Source of the DNA: Aphrophora alni
Taxonomy: Eukaryota; Arthropoda; Insecta; Hemiptera; Aphrophoridae
Assembly (NCBI GenBank): GCA_963513935.1
Contig: OY740772.1
Coordinates: 9,876,607-9,940,606 of the forward strand
Direction of reading: 5' to 3'
DNA: 64,000 nucleotides
Of the stretch, positions 47,881-60,509 are shown piece by piece. Position 1 is the first letter of the stretch, and each line of letters begins with the position of its first letter. The translations under genes and the position numbers were made by a program. The notes below the pieces were generated by a model that worked only from the letters and a program-made list of their open reading frames with translations, was not told where the DNA came from and made no database searches.

Positions 47881-48409
47881 CGGGTGTTTCCCACATGGAC
47901 ACTATCTGTAGCGCCTAAACGATACCAGATAAAAATTTCCTTCCAATTAGAACCCCTCGTTTTCGACCCCAAAGAATTCAGGAAAATTATTTTCGACTCT
48001 CCTCAATGACCAAAAAGGGCACTATTGGGAGGCAGGGTGGTGTTTTTGGAAAATTTTCAAATAGAAACATAGGTCGTGTGATACCTCATTTTAAAGGTCT
48101 CTCTTTTCTGAACATTTTGGAGCAAAAACATTTTGTTATCTTTTCATTACTGTACAGAGTGTGACGAATTTTTTTTTTTTTAAAGTTTTTAGCGGGAAAT
48201 GTGACTGCCAGCTCCCTAACAAAGATAAGGCAATCATTTTTTTAAATAGTTTTGCAAGAACACACCTTTTCAGGAGATATGGGGTAGAATGGACTTCTAT
48301 GTAGTTTTCAAATTTTTAATTTAAAAAGGGGGGTTCTAATTGGAAGGATATGTTTATCTGGTTTAGTTTAGGAGCTACAGATTGTGTTCACGTGGTCTGA
48401 AACACCCCG
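47881..48409. mobile_element. 529-bp MITE with about 80-bp inverted ends, TATA flanks
   Basis: The left end CCGGGTGTTTCCCACATGGA and right end (inverse, CGGGGTGTTTCAGACCACGT) stay alignable for about 80 bp, through TCCTTCCAATTAGAACCCC. TATA flanks both sides (47877-47880, 48410-48413), compatible with a TA-targeting mariner/Tc1-type source. The interior is non-coding. The ends resemble in style those of the DUF4817-type element at 21149, but they are not the same sequence. Confidence 0.85.
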
Positions 48410-48609
48410 TATATACGCTGGAGATCTTCAAACTATAAATAATAATAATAAAAAAAAACTCTTTTGGCTTTGCTAGTGTAAGAAATCGTTTGTGGGGAGT
48501 TTAGTGTTTCTATGAATACAACTTTATTTTCCTATTGTCAGAGTTGAAACAAACATAACAAACAAATTCAAAATAAAACTATACAACACGATTGCAAAAA
48601 TTATTTCCT

Positions 48610-48900
48610 TTAGAACGCCTATCTTTTTTCTGTGACACAATAAAGCACCAATTTACGTATTTATTTTTTTAACTATGACATGTTAAACGAAACCAAAGAA
48701 CCCCAATGGACTTGTACATCAAAGCATATTATGCTTATTTATATTTTATAGTTTTACCTCAGTTCTGTAGTCTTATATTTATAAACCAGAGCAACATATC
48801 TCTGTCAAAGAACAAGTAATGTGACAGTGCAATTTACTTTACAGTCAGTTCTAAAATAGACAAGGTCTAATTTATTTCACGTAATGATAAAGTTGAAACC
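48610..48900. repeat. Repeat family E, copy 3
   Basis: Direct relative of 28270-28580 (AATAAAGCACCAATTTA, GGACTTGTACATCAAAGCAT, TGACAGTGCAATTTA). Confidence 0.7.
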
Positions 48901-49139
48901 GTATAAAAACTATGGAGTAAAAATACTAAAAATGTTTGTAAGAAAGTGAATTATTCAAGGCCATCTATAGAAGAGCCACTCTACATTTCAATGAAAGCGT
49001 GTTAAAATAAGAAATTGAGCCACTGTAAAATATTCCCTTAGTTATATTAATGGTACAAACTATGTACAGTTTAAAAGCCGACCTTCATACATTTTTCCTT
49101 TTTGGAGAGTTGAAAAACGAAGTGTTGTTTATCACAATA

Positions 49140-49420
49140 TGAATGTATTTTGGAATATTTATATATTCGATTATCTCAAAATTGGTAATAACGATTTTGA
49201 TATTTTTTTTTTTCTAAAATGTAACTTCTAAAGACCCAATATAGATTAACCATCTCTACAAAAATACAGTTTCCAGAGTAATTGGTAAAATATCAAAAAC
49301 TTGACTGTGGGACTGTATAAAAAAAACTTTACAGATTTTTCAAACATCAATGAGTTAGAGGGATAAAAGTTACGGCGTTGACAAAACATCTAGTTAGAAA
49401 TGGGAAAGGTACAATTCTGC
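49140..49420. repeat. Repeat family K, copy 1
   Basis: Marked by TCTCAAAATTGGTAATAACG, CATCTCTACAAAAAT and a GTTACGGCGTTGAC end. Related to 50030-50240 and to 56160-57310. Non-coding. Confidence 0.55.
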
Positions 49421-49657
49421 TTGTGAAAACAATATATATATATCTTCGGAATCTCGACAAGTTGATCAAAAATGACGAGATTGGGAAATAACCTATGTAA
49501 TGTAACCTAACCCTAACTAAGGGGATACCTCATGGGATTATTTGAGATTAAAAACATTTTCTTCTAATAACTATCTATTAGAATTTCGAGGTAGCTGCAA
49601 TAATAAAATTTAAAAAATAAAACATGATTTCATCAGAGACCTAAACAAAAATCTGTT

Positions 49658-49971
<314 letters not shown>

Positions 49972-50029
49972 ATAGTTCTCATAAAATAAAACAATTGTTT
50001 GAACGAAAATAAATTATAGGCTCTTGTAA

Positions 50030-50240
50030 AAACGTAAGTCTCAAAATTGGTTCTACAGATTTCATTAAAACTTACGGTGTTGACACAATATCAAGGGAAA
50101 ATTGAAAACCATGATTGATAGCAAATTCTGGTTGCGAAAACTACAATTATGGTGACAGAAACTCGATATGGTGACTACACACTACTAAGTCACCTAATTG
50201 TAGTGTAATAACGTAACTTAGGCCCTTCACATGCTGATAT
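50030..50240. repeat. Repeat family K, fragment
   Basis: CTCAAAATTGGTTCTACAGATTTC then AAACTTACGGTGTTGACA: a shortened relative of 49140-49420. Confidence 0.45.
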
Positions 50241-50999
50241 GTTATAAGATCATTAGTTCAGTTTCATTAAAATTATTCCAATAGTTTCCAAGGAAACTGA
50301 CAACCATAGATTTACTGATGGTCAGAATTCAAAAGTTCTTAAACAGTTATAGTTCATTTGCAAGAAAAACTTTATAAATATCAGTTTATATAATTAAAAA
50401 CGGAGAGATGACATATTTTAGTTTGTTGCTCCTTTTTTATTTAATTAGTTGCAGGACTATTTAAATACAAGTCAATTCAGTAATGTAATTTCATACAAAA
50501 TAACAAATTTGGTTGTCGGGACTGCAGGATGTTGAGCATCTTTTATTGGTTTTGGTTTAGGGATTACATGTGTTTGTGTGTGTGTGAATGAAGTTGTGTA
50601 AAATATTTAGCACATAATTTAGTTTTCAAAAAAAAAAATTATTTTCTTTTTAACCGTGTTAATTTTGTTTAATTTTGTGAAGATAGGTCCAAAACAATTA
50701 CTTCTGGAGTCCTTAATTTTACAGGACTTGTATATTTGCGAAGACAGTGTTCAAGTCATTTACTTTTTTATTGAATTTACGTGATTCGTTTTGCTTTATT
50801 GATTAGTATTTCATTAATTTTTTTATTAGAGTTAATTATTATTTTATTTTAAATTCCATATTATGGATTATATGCATTACTGTTTTAGTGTATGTAGTCA
50901 TGTGAATTAAATATTAGAGAAAAAACATATTCCTTCATTAAATCTGAAGAAGTAAAATTAATTTGAATACTCTATTGTACAAATGTTCTCAACCCAGTT

Positions 51000-51310
51000 A
51001 AATCTTGTTATCTATTATTTGACTCTTATTGCAAACAATAACGAGATAAAAACTAGCGGTAAGTATTGAAAGTAAAGCTGTCTAGTTTGTCGTGTGATGA
51101 AATTGACTTTTTAGATTCGATCAAATTGTAGGCGGTAACTTTCAGAAGACCCACCATATGTCATGTGTTATGTGAATAAAAGCTGTGCATTTGATCGTCG
51201 AGGCGGTAGTAAACCAGAAACCAATTATCTGCATAAATCAAAACAAGCCCATTAATTACTTGAGATAAAACTGATTTTTACTTATTTTGAAATCCAAAGC
51301 AATTTGATGA
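51000..51310. repeat. Repeat family G, copy 2
   Basis: Diverged direct copy of 46440-46740. Confidence 0.7.
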
Positions 51311-51639
51311 TCAGTGAATAAAATAAAATAAGGTTCTTAAGTGGAAAATGAGAAAGGAAAATGCCTTTGCAATTTATAAAACATGGATGCAGTAATTAAA
51401 AAAAGAATAAAAAGAAATTGATTTCAATCATACTACCTTTGTGGATTCATCACAAAACCAGTTTTACTTTTATAAGCATGTAATCGTATTACCGTTGATT
51501 CATTTTATTACATAATATCTCAGTTAGGGAAGACATTGCAATAACATGTTTAAAAAATAAATAAATAACTATTCCAAGGAGGGCCCGAATTCTAGTCCTG
51601 GTTTTGCCTCTCACCCACGAAACTTATTTTGCATCCTTA

Positions 51640-52450
51640 TTCACAGGTTTTTCCTTTTCACTTAGTCCAATCTCAGGTTTTTGGAAAACTGATACTGTGT
51701 TCTTTCCTCCACTCCACAGAGCGCATAGGGACAGGATCCATTTCCTACTCAAAGCTAGTCAATGAAACATGTGCAGAACAGTCTCCGCAACTTCCTACAC
51801 AGGAGGCCTGGTAGATGGTACTCCATTCTTTCTAGATGACTACAGAACAACCAGTCAAAAACCCAATCACTTTGCGTAGGTTTAACCAGTCTGCATAGTA
51901 GTTTACCTCTGTATTGAGTCTTGAAAGAGCCTTGAATATCCTCTTAGACTGTACATGGTTTTCAGTTCTCTCCCAAGCATTCTGATGTTCCTTCGAGACC
52001 CATTGGGAGACGCACCTGCATTTCAAGGTTTAAGACATTCCACATGCACACTCTATGCCGACGAAAAGGTACTCAGGACCTGGTTTAGCGCACTTTTTTG
52101 CCTTTTCATTCCAAGTATTTCATAAATGTCCGAGATGCACAACATGTTAAAAAGTTTTTTTTTCAGTGTTTTAATACGGCAATCCCACTCTATTTGAAGG
52201 TATAGTTGTAGCCAAAAGTTCCATCCAGCTTTCGGATTTTAAATAGATAGTTTACTATATACCCTCTTTATATTCCTTCTAACACGTCCAGTCAGAGTAA
52301 TTACCTTCACTTATAATATAGTCGTAAGCTTTCCCAAGCTTAGGTTGACACTCTCCCAGGGTCTGAAAGAGTAAACACCTCAGTACCCTTGAAGGTTTTA
52401 GATCCGTCCGAGTATCAAGGCATAATCCTAAGATCATGGTTAGTTAGGAA
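51640..52450 (-). pseudogene. LINE RNase H region relic
   Basis: Minus strand reads YSDGSKTFKGTE at about 52414-52380, the first acidic motif of a reverse-transcriptase-linked RNase H. GPEYLFVGI follows near 52080, then QWVSKEHQNAWERT and a NLRKVIGFLTGC segment near 51860. The order and spacing follow the RNase H domain and tail of CR1/Jockey-like elements. Frameshifts and stops are frequent and several catalytic positions are unreadable. It may come from the same LINE family as 42376-42960, but the two do not overlap. Confidence 0.65.
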
Positions 52451-53254
52451 TTCATTATGAGATCAATCTTTTTCCTTTACAAAGCCAAAACGAAACTCAA
52501 AAGGATCTTTTATGGAATATATAGATTTATATCGAATACAATTTTTTTTAAATTCTCCCTTTCAAAAACATGATAACCTTGGCAAACTACTTGCACAGAC
52601 TTCAAGATCTATAAAAAGAACCTTCTAAGCACGATAACTTTCCGTCGTCTTAGAATCAGGTCTGACTAACCTCTGGTACTAAAAGTCCCATTATTTTGTG
52701 TTGTATCTAAGAGAAAACTGTTTAAATTGAACGTTGTAATTTGTGTCCACTCAGGATAAATACTTGAATACTGAATCGCCTTTCAGTCTTTCATATTGGT
52801 TATGAACGGATCTAAGGACCACAAAGATTCGCCCCACCATTAATCAGTATCTTCCTCCGATTGAACAACCATTATGTATTCAAAAAATTGTTACAATTAT
52901 TTGACGTCAAAAATGTAAAAAACTAATTGAAAGATTTAATATGGATGAACAATACTGAAAAAAACAACAACAAAAAAAAACAATGCGATTGGTAATCATA
53001 AGGTTTTCATTTAGGAAGACATCAATTTAGAAGGATTTAAATAAGTGATTACTTTTTTTAGTGACAACAGTAGGTTCTTGTGGAAAATAATAAAGGTAAA
53101 ATTATTACTGTGACAAGTATAATTTCACAAAGTGCTTTAATGTTTTAACGATATATTTCATACCATGACAAGTAAACTTATTTCTCTGTCACACGAATAT
53201 TTTCGTAGTGAACCGAATACAATAAAACAAATTGTGGTTAATATACCATACAGT
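52451..53254. other. Intergenic, possibly more of the LINE relic
   Basis: No protein block firmly recognised. It may be the upstream part of the decayed LINE. Confidence 0.35.
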
Positions 53255-53862
53255 GAACATCTAATAGACAAAATTCTTATCAAAAAAATTAAACGAAAAC
53301 CCTGTAAACTTTTGTTTCGTGCAAAATATAGTAGCACATGCTAGCTTTTCATTTTCTGTGTTAAAAAATATATGGTATTTTTTTGGAATTGATTCAGTTT
53401 CTATATAGTACAGTTTTTTATTAATTAATTGATTTTCTTGATAGAGAAACCACACTTAGGTTGGTTTTTTGAAAACACCTTATCGCTTTATATTCATTTT
53501 CAAAAGCAATGATCAAACAACAACATTTTTCTTTTTGTTAAATTAAAAAATTCATTGTTAGATATCACATAACTGATTGAACACAACTACCAAAATATTT
53601 CATTGATGTGAGTTAACAAAACAACAGCTGATCGAGGTTCAACAGATGACAATGCACATTTTAATTTCATTGGATTGTGAGAGGAAGAGGTTCTATCCAG
53701 AAGATTAATGTTCTTTTTGTTAATCCGCCATTTTGTTTTGATTCACCATAACAAATAAAACTCGAGTTACAATCTATGTAACTGTAAATTGTCAAGTTTG
53801 TTAAGTCTTCCATACGTTCGGCGTATTAATTCGAAAATAGCGACCTTTTCGTGGTACAACCG
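53255..53862 (-). pseudogene. DUF4817-type mariner fragment, copy 3
   Basis: The minus strand starts at 53862 with a diverged terminal repeat (GTCGCTATTTTCGAATTAAT) and the leader shared with 18 and 21 kb (ATCAGCTGTTGTTTTGTTAA). The helix-turn-helix region (CFQKTNLS..SLSRKSIN) follows and ends in stops. The catalytic half is absent. Confidence 0.68.
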
Positions 53863-54199
53863 GGACATATTTATTAGTTTATAATACTCACAAACCTAAA
53901 TCGTCCACCATTTTTTCTTCTATTATCATTATTTAAATAATTCAATAAATTATTTTATCAACAAATACCTTTTATATAGATTGTAAATTTTTTTTAATCC
54001 ATATAAACCTAACATAATAATAAACTAATAAAACACCGCCCTTTGTGTAGTGTAGATCTGTGTGTAGATTACGTTTCTATTTAGTTTTAACTTTGAACGC
54101 TCAGTCATAGTTTTAAGGTTCACTTCTTTCCTTAAATTTTACATATATTTTTAGTTTCCAACATGGCTAGTCGATTATGTAGGTGTTTTTCTCTTTCAT

Positions 54200-54330
54200 G
54201 TTCTATTTTCACGCTTGATAACGAGAGTTGTTTTATACTCTTGAAACGTCGTGTTGAAAACTATTTCATATACGCAAATGATTGGAAATGTCCGATCAAA
54301 CCATATTATTAATATGAACAATCGATCATT
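54200..54330 (+). repeat. Copy of the YTGANGA-GAAAC motif, shared with 35.9 kb
   Basis: TTGATAA (54215-54221), stem GAGAGT/ACTCTT (54223-54228/54237-54242), GAAACGTC and a flanking stem TTTTCACG with CGTG..GAAAA. The core carries an altered base (A for G8), so activity is unlikely. The surrounding sequence matches 35930-36040. Confidence 0.5.
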
Positions 54331-54619
54331 ATTATATACTTTAAAATAAGAATAGTTTTATCGGTTTTTATTTGGTTTTGGGGATGGGTGAATGTGAAAG
54401 TTTGTGTATTATTCTTGGACTGTTTATTTACTTTTTTGTTCTTAAGATATCAAACATTGATAGCGTTTGAGTAGTTAGGTGTTCTGCTGATGTTTCTAAA
54501 TGATAAAAAACATGAAATCTTATACAAAACAATAAGAAAACTTTGTTAGTTTTGACAAAAATTGTATCAACCTGTACTGTAGTTGAAAGTCTACTCAAGT
54601 GTTTAAAGTGTTTTATCAA

Positions 54620-56150
54620 ACGCGGTCAATGGCCGATATCTTGAACATGACCAGTTAAGCAATGCAATCTTTCTATCTGTATTAAAATTTAAACCAAAAT
54701 AGTAACACCTAAATTTAAAAATACACTAAAAACTTGTTACTATTTATAACTCACGGTATAAACATTTATTTCGTAGTATAAAATGTTGTATTATGAATGC
54801 TTTGCTTTTCTTATCGACAAATTTCTAAAGCACGAGGTTACTGCCCCTATTAGAATACTCAATATGCAATCAATAATCCTTAAATGCGTAAACTTATAAA
54901 ATACAGTGTATAGAAGTTATGTACTTATAAACTCTTTACTGCCAATGAAGTGTTCTGTAAATATAAAGTAAACCACAGAAGGTGTATACCCGTCAAGGTA
55001 ATAGTAAAAACGCCGCAAGAATAGTAATCGCATCAAAAGGTTGCATGCGTATAAAATATAATACCGAATTTATTTGCTTTGCTAAAGATATTAAATTGTT
55101 TGATGTATGCAAATACTCAACAAATAAAATATATGCGTGATTAATAATACGTCATTTAGAGTGTTGGCGCATGCTCTGTAGCATGCAGTAAAAGTCAGTG
55201 GTTCACTTGTGAAATCACTTCAGTAGCGTACCGATCTTCTTCTGTTAAACGTGTCTGTAAACAATCTATAAACAATTTAGTTTACGTAAGTATACAAGGT
55301 GTTTTTGTTTATAAATAAATTCAGTCGTTCAGTTTATTGTACTGTAATATAATGATTGTTTTTGTAAACGAAGATTTAAAATAAATCTGTTGTAATCAAA
55401 TTAAGATGAGAAAATCTTAATAATTTATTTTTAAATCTGTACTGTTGTATGGTATATACATAGAGATTGCAGAAATATTCAGGATATAAATTGTGTCTTC
55501 TAATATATAATATAAACGAACCGGCTAGTTATCAATTCGTCAATTTTTTTTGATAATTAAAGAAAATGTTTTATTACCCTAAAAAGTAAAATAAAATTTT
55601 CCATATGGCAAGTGTGTTACATGAATATCTCTAAGTGAATTTTTTTTAGAATGGGTTCAAGTTTTCTTGTACAACTTATAACAATGTTTTTTCACCCTAC
55701 AAATATTTTAAGGCTGTTTAACAAAATTTCTTAGGAAATTTTGTTTTTTATATATTAGCCCTGAAATAGACCATTAAACAGTTTTTAAATATCTACAAAA
55801 AGAGAAAAAATATTATTAACTTAGTACAAGGCAATATAAAACAATTCTTTTAAAATGACACAACAATTCATAATTTTCTATTTTAAAATTACAAAAACAA
55901 CTTGCCCTTTTGGTTTGACAAAATTATGTTTAAGATGTTTTTGAAATACTTATTTCAATAATTAAAATTTTCACACGTAACATATTTTAGTTTAAACAAC
56001 TGAAATTCAGACCCCGTATTTATATAAATACACAATTTTAATTTCTCATATACATGTTAATAAAGAGAATTTTTTATGTTGCTTCAATTACTCGATGTCG
56101 ATTTTTAGAGTGAATATATCTGTTTTGAAACCTTTGAATAAAAAAACTTA
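54620..56150. other. Intergenic, nothing recognised
   Basis: A good-looking splice donor context (TTTACGTAAGTAT) occurs near 55283-55295 without any coding evidence. No gene called. Confidence 0.4.
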
Positions 56151-56159
56151 GTTATTGGA

Positions 56160-57310
56160 ATGATGGACGTCGACTCTACACTAAAACGCTACGAACGATT
56201 TTAACAAAATTTTGTACTTGGGCATATTATGGTCATATCTAGGGATATCTTTTCCATTTTTTAATAACTCAAAAATTGGAGTGGTAGTTACCAATAAAAA
56301 CAGTATAATTAATCTTTCTCAAAATCGGTTACAACGATTATAATAAAATTTTGCTCAATTTTGCCTCTAAAATTCCAAACAATATGTGTTGTTTACTATC
56401 TTTACTTAAATGTCGATAAGCGAATTATTGATTTAAAAAAACCATCTATGTGCTGTTATAAAATGCATAATTTTTCAGAATCAGCTCTACCAATTTCATT
56501 AAAATTTTACTGAAATGATCCATAACCTGTGTACAAAACAGCACGTAAAGAAATTATTATGGTTTAGCAGTAATTGGCAAAAAAAGAAATATAAGTAAAT
56601 TTTGTCATTTGTATATTACTAAATTTTAATTTATGAATGTTTAAGCTTTTTATAAAACTTTAACAAGAACGTATAGATGATTTAACGTGAGGGGGGGGTG
56701 GAAATAATTGCAAAATATGAAGTTCTCATAGCAAAAAACTTGAAGTGAAAGTATTTTTTTCCTGGTCTATTTGAAGTAATGAAAAAAGTTTTGTGTAGGT
56801 CAATCGTAAATGTTTTGCGTTTTAAGATTATTCGAAACCAATGTTTTTGGGAAATATGTCTGTTTATTGTGTTTCTGACTATATATCTGTGCAGAAACGT
56901 CTGTCGTATCTAACCCAAACGCTTGGACCGAATTTATTCATATTTAGAATGTGGGCCTGTTATTTTTTCTATATTTTGTGACACATTATTAATTTTTACT
57001 AACTCAAATTTGGGAGTAGTTACCGTAAAACTTAAATACGAATTTCCCAAAATTTGTTCTAACGATTTTAATAAAACTTTTCTCAAGTGTAGCCTCTAAG
57101 GGCCTAAACAAAACGTATTGTTTACTATCTCTACAAAAATTGTGGTTGGTAAGTTATCGGTAAAAATCACAAACTCGACATAGGGCTGATATGGAGACGT
57201 AATTTGTCAAACTCAGCTTTACCGATTTCGATTAAATTTTACTGAAATGGGAAGATTAACGACATGAACAAATGTGGAAATTTTCAGTTTAGGTATAACT
57301 CAAAAACAAA
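56160..57310. repeat. Repeat family K, two tandem copies
   Basis: 56160-56570 and 56880-57310 share AACTCAAA.TTGG.GTAGTTACC, ACGATT.TAATAAAA, GCCTCTAA and TTGTTTACTATCT in order, about 700 bp apart. Non-coding. Confidence 0.65.
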
Positions 57311-59050
57311 AGTTGACCTTGACCCTCGACGTTGAAAGCTCTATTTTAATTGAGTACTTTTCACGTTGAGGACTCTCTGATGTCACAAGTGATGATTGAT
57401 TGATTGATTGATTTTTATTGCCTCTTACCAACGAACATATAAATAAGTTTTTACAAATGAAATTAGACTAAATATTTTTTAAACTAAAACAAAGAATAAC
57501 CTTCTCTAAATAGACAAGAAACAATAAAAGAAACTCCGAGGTAATAAAACATGTCTGGAGTTTTACACTAAGCACTATATATACAGACACAAAACACAGT
57601 CCAAAAATAAAGTTGAGGTCCGCAGCCGACCGAGTTCTCAATGAATATACATATTTTTTTACATTCAAATCTACAATCAAAAATATGACTTCTAGTCTTT
57701 TTATAAACAATACATATTTATTTATAACTGAACTTAATAACTTACAACTTAATAAATATATCCCTGTATGTTATCTTGGATAAAAACTATACACAAGCAC
57801 TCCGCATACACACTTGCAAGGATACAATACCCGAATATAACACCAAAAAGTAAGGTTCAGGATAGTACTTTAAAATACGATTGTACATCTTCAAGCTCGA
57901 GAAAAAAATTACGCAGCAAACCAGAGAACTTATGATGTGCTACGCTATAATCGTTTTAAGTATACTCTATAGATATTTTCTTAAAAACTGCGTTTTTAAA
58001 TTTATTCCCACATTTTAACTGACCACTTGCAAAGTTGTCATTTTTTGGGACGTATTGGTTTTTTTTAGTTTTTATTTGATTTTTGCGGATGGGAGTGTTG
58101 TACATCGTTTATTTTATTATAGGCCAATATGAAAAGATTTTTAAAATATATTTTTAAATACATCCTGACATTTGAAAAGTGTTAAAAGCATGAAATGTTA
58201 AAAATATCGGAAGCTTTTTATTAACTGATTCGTATTAAAATTTATGACGGTGTCTCGAAACCCTGCTGTTTTACGATTGTTATTGACTTTTAGTCAGACA
58301 ATGATTATGTTTTTGTAGTACTTGAAAATGATTTTTATTGGCGTGAGTCCATTTCTTACGCTAAATAATCGGTATTCGTACGTTTCCCAGTGCATCTAAT
58401 ATATTAAATTTTGAAAATAGTTTAAGAGGTTGTTATTCAATCTGACAAAAAATTACAAACTTTATTAAGGTTCAGGATTCATGGTTGTTGTAGTAAATTA
58501 TAAATAACTACTTTTTTTTATTAATTACTTAATTATCCTAAAATGTATTAAACGAAAAAAAAATATTAAAACTCTGTATTTATACATTATATTTTGTTAA
58601 GCGTTTTTGAAAAATTCGTTAAGCAAGTTTTTAAATGACGGTCATTTTCAAACGGTTTCGCATGAGAAAGGTTGGTAGATACGTCCAGAAAATCTGGTTC
58701 ATTTAATATAAGTTTTTTGTAAATATATATAAAATATACAGTGTTCATAATATACGGAATATCAAAAATCTAAAACGGCTGAATTAAAAATTTTTTTTGT
58801 AAGTACATGTTTACAAGATAACGTTTACTTCCAGTTTTGATATATTTTTGGCAGCCATCTCGGTTCTGCCATCTTGAAATTAGATTAGATTTTGTAAAAC
58901 GAATAAGGTCCCGTGACACATGTTTTTACATTTTTAAAATTCTTAGTTTCAATAATGGAATACTTTTTTTGTCTTATTTTCTAAGAAAGTTAACAACTGA
59001 TATAACTACAGTACATTTAAAACCATAATTAACAGGTACTTACCATTAAA
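57311..59050. other. Intergenic, nothing firmly recognised
   Basis: A short (GATT)n lies near 57393-57412. 58830-58930 (GGCAGCCATCTCGGTTCTGC) has the style of an insect MITE end. No gene supported. Confidence 0.35.
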
Positions 59051-59060
59051 TATGTTCTGC

Positions 59061-59130
59061 TGTAGTTTTTCCTGACCTTGTTCCTCTTGATGCCGTAGTT
59101 TTCCTGACCTTGTTCCTCTTTGCTTCCTGT
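59061..59130. repeat. Two-copy tandem repeat, about 33 bp
   Basis: GTAGTTTTCCTGACCTTG followed by TTCCTCTTGATGC is repeated immediately. It gives a pyrimidine-rich stretch just upstream of the first exon-like block. Confidence 0.75.
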
Positions 59131-59150
59131 TTGGACATTTAAAAAGTAAG

Positions 59151-59351
59151 ATGTATTTTAATCAACAAGAAAATCTAAATAAACTACAAAATAGGATACG
59201 AACAGAACTTAACTCTATTACTGATCAGACAAATTCTAAAGTAGTTGATGAATTTTATATCCGTTTACGACAGTCCCCAAATAGCAAAGTCAACAATTTG
59301 AGTATCTTTGAAAATCACAAGTTCAAAACAACAGCATGTACGTGTTTAAAG
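59151..59351 (+). CDS. Candidate coding exon 1, unknown protein
   Basis: 67 codons from ATG 59151 to AAAG|GTAAGTAT at 59351/59352, a near-perfect splice donor. The peptide is hydrophilic, starts MYFNQQENLNKLQ, and has a balanced composition unlike the low-complexity chance frames around it. It is phase 0 at the donor. No domain recognised. It could be the first exon of a small gene or of a degraded one. Confidence 0.5.
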
Positions 59352-59893
59352 GTAAGTATCCAACTCATTTGTCCACCTGTAAGTTATGATTTTAAATGTT
59401 CAGTAGTTGTATTAGTTGATAACTTTTTAAGGTAGTGAGATATAGAAAGACAGATTCCACCATTAAACTCAGAATAAAAAATGTGTCATCTTAATCTTAT
59501 TTAAAAAATTAAACTTACATCAAGATGGTTGTCAAAATTTAAAACTATGAAAACTGGAAGTATAATATGTATTATTTTATTTAAACCAATCATAGTAGTC
59601 TATTTATTTACAGCAGACAATTTTATTTCTATAAATTCCCAACAGACAATTGATGAATTCAGTATTCTACAATGACATTTTCACCTGAGAATTTATTTGA
59701 ATTGTGTTGTACTGAAATGTGTTACAAATTTGAAATAATTAGAAAAAATTTAATTACCGCTGACAGTAATGAAACTATTTGAAACAAAATGATAAATATA
59801 TTTGTATGAATTTAAAACTTTAATTATTCAAATATTAACTTCAATAATATTACTCATTAAGAATTTTTTTAATGCTAATGAACATTTGAACAG

Positions 59894-60072
59894 CGAGAGG
59901 AATCAAGCAATAGTTCAAACTTATTTTCACAAAGGTCAGACTTTGTGTCTCAACTGTATCACACATCTTATTTAGAAAATATTGACATTAAATGTGCGTG
60001 TTATAGTTATAAACATTTTATTTTAGAAAATACGGAAATTATAACAGAAGTTATGTGGGAAGTATATAGTTG
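59894..60072 (+). CDS. Candidate coding exon 2, unknown protein
   Basis: Preceded by ATTTGAACAG|CG (acceptor AG at 59892-59893). It is open for 59 codons in the phase required by exon 1 and ends AGTTG|GTAAGA. The peptide includes SQRSDFVSQLYHTSYLEN and ends EVMWEVYSW. If the donor is not used, the next codon is TAA, after which the same frame stays open to 60190. Phase agreement with exon 1 and two good splice signals are the main support. Confidence 0.48.
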
Positions 60073-60111
60073 GTAAGATTCTTTGTTTCCACCTCTATCT
60101 AAAATTCTAAG

Positions 60112-60190
60112 TAGCAAAGAATTTCATGATCCTGATATTTATAAAATAATAGTTATTTTGACGGACATTTTAAAACTGATTTTTAAATAA
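60112..60190 (+). CDS. Candidate coding exon 3 or read-through tail
   Basis: In the same frame as exon 2, separated by a 39-nt GT...AG segment (60073-60111) that is pyrimidine-rich, is a multiple of three, and carries the only in-frame stop. The block encodes SKEFHDPDIYKIIVILTDIL and ends at TAA 60188, which overlaps AATAAA (60186-60191). A 39-nt intron would be extremely short, so a pseudogene with one nonsense mutation is an equal explanation. Confidence 0.35.
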
Positions 60191-60259
60191 AAACAGTTAG
60201 AGAAAAGTTACATCATGTTTTGCTCTAAACATGTTCATCATATACAGCAGTCTTTATGA

Positions 60260-60500
60260 ACACTGTATGATTTACAAAGAGACACCAAACGAAGCACTTC
60301 TCTCTATACATAAATGGTGACGTCACTTTTGGTGTCTGTCCTTTTACAAGGTTGTAACTTAAGGACCGCTGATCCAATTTTTATACGGTTTTCCTTCCCA
60401 TGTATGTACGATCTGGTCATATTGAATTAAGTCTTTATTTAATTCAAATTGATCTAGTAGTTCCTAAATTACAATAACATGTGTCTGTTCAGAAAAAAAA
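60260..60500. repeat. Interspersed-repeat-like segment
   Basis: TCTATACATAAATGGTGACG followed by TTGGTGTCTGTCC and CTTAAGGACCGCTGATCC has the wording of a common insect transposon start, possibly a Helitron 5' end. No matching 3' end found, so the class is not assigned. Confidence 0.3.
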
Positions 60501-60509
60501 AGAAAACCA

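Noticed and set aside
55283..55295. Strong-looking splice donor after a less AT-rich stretch, possible non-coding first exon
   Set aside because: No promoter, acceptor or coding continuation could be tied to it.
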